Source: Corynebacterium crudilactis (GTDB lineage: Bacteria; Actinomycetota; Actinomycetes; Mycobacteriales; Mycobacteriaceae). Taken from it: a DNA stretch of 64,000 nt. The notes below the pieces were generated by a model, which searched no databases, was not told the DNA's origin, and saw only the letters and a list, made by a program, of their open reading frames with translations. Of the stretch, positions 63,740 through 64,000 are shown in pieces; the first letter of the stretch is position 1; each line of letters opens with the position of its first letter. Made by a program: the position numbers and the translations under genes. The DNA is taken from NCBI RefSeq assembly GCF_001643015.1, contig NZ_CP015622.1:1129358-1193357 (forward strand). The letters run 5' to 3'.

Positions 63740-63976
63740 ATGACCACCTCAAACACCTTGAAGAAGACCACACTTCGTTCCGATGAGTTTACCTGCCCAT
63801 CGTGTGTAGCCAAGATCGAGAACAAACTCAATGGGATGGATGGAGTAGAAAACGCAACCGTTAAGTTCTCCTCTGGACGCATCCTGGTCGATCATGATCC
63901 CACAAAAGCAACTGTGAAAGATCTAGTCGATGCAGTAGCTGAAGTTGGATACACAGCGAAACCATCTGCCATTTAA
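63740..63976 (+). CDS. HMA-domain metal chaperone (copper-chaperone-like)
   Basis: The 78-aa protein consists of one heavy-metal-associated domain: FTCPSCVAKIENKLNGMDGVENATVKF with the metal-binding C-x-x-C, then RILVDHDP and a C-terminal VAEVGYTA. It binds a soft metal, most likely Cu(I), and would deliver it to a P-type ATPase; whether one lies downstream is beyond the window. The CPSC form differs from the usual MxCxxC copper loop by lacking the Met. GAAAGGGC precedes the ATG. The FNR-type box upstream suggests regulation linked to low oxygen. Confidence 0.9.
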   Translation: MTTSNTLKKTTLRSDEFTCPSCVAKIENKLNGMDGVENATVKFSSGRILVDHDPTKATVKDLVDAVAEVGYTAKPSAI

Positions 63977-64000
63977 ATACCTTGCCTTCCCAAGAACCTC

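Noticed and set aside
1..64000. tRNA, rRNA, insertion sequence or prophage genes
   Set aside because: No cloverleaf, transposase, integrase or terminal repeat was seen on either strand.

Overview
The window looks like the chromosome of Corynebacterium glutamicum or a very close relative. Signs of this are the fused E2-E1 2-oxoglutarate dehydrogenase OdhA (1221 aa), a 524-aa PutP, a 745-aa MetE preceded by an McbR-type operator, a RosR-type MarR regulator with cysteines at 64, 92 and 151 divergent from a YceI gene, the cydABDC order, and the mycobacterial-type block mrp / DUF1003 / MgtE-CBS / GSP17M. No rRNA, tRNA, CRISPR array, insertion sequence or prophage was seen. Coordinates and starts were read by eye; comparisons to known strains and families are from memory, not from a search.

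Layout. 1-4.8 kb: Mrp, two membrane/CBS proteins, a stress-type membrane protein and two lipoproteins. 4.8-14 kb (all minus strand): odhA, a large fused ABC exporter, an EcsC-like protein and a shikimate dehydrogenase paralogue. 14.2-20.7 kb: carboxylesterase coupled to an FhuF-like Fe-S protein, an acidic protein, an unknown gene and two MFS exporters, the second broken by an in-frame TAG. 20.7-23.2 kb: metE with a long structured leader and an McbR box. 23.5-27.8 kb: a trimethylamine-monooxygenase-like flavoprotein between two paralogous small membrane proteins, then a patatin-like lipase; dispersed inverted repeats lie on both sides. 27.8-33.4 kb: the cydABDC operon. 33.5-37.9 kb: an A/T-rich block with a structured intergenic element, a NUDIX + PLD-helicase-DUF3427 pair and an orphan secreted protein.

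38-47 kb: aromatic amino acid permease, DEAD-box RNA helicase with an Arg/Gly/Asp repeat tail, the lower hydroxyquinol pathway (dioxygenase and maleylacetate reductase), a membrane protein, a secreted HNH nuclease and putP. 47-55 kb: DNA-maintenance cluster, SNF2 helicase with a SWIM protein, then SbcD-like nuclease with SbcC-like ATPase. 55-60.3 kb: an esterase, then a catabolic operon of CoA-transferase A/B, SCP2-type thiolase, DUF35 protein and a short-chain fatty acid transporter. 60.4-64 kb: YceI/RosR divergent pair, PspC protein, an unknown gene, a CRP/FNR regulator and a copper-chaperone-like HMA protein separated by a perfect FNR-type palindrome.

The most interesting unexplained signals are (i) the FNR-type box with a matching ExxSR recognition helix, (ii) five intergenic copies of GGCGTCGANAAGCA plus a T-run, (iii) a two-hairpin element at 33.56-33.64 kb whose loops are both complementary to the G-rich segment that follows, (iv) the NUDIX/PLD-helicase pair as a candidate genome-defence or repair module, and (v) the nonsense-interrupted exporter.
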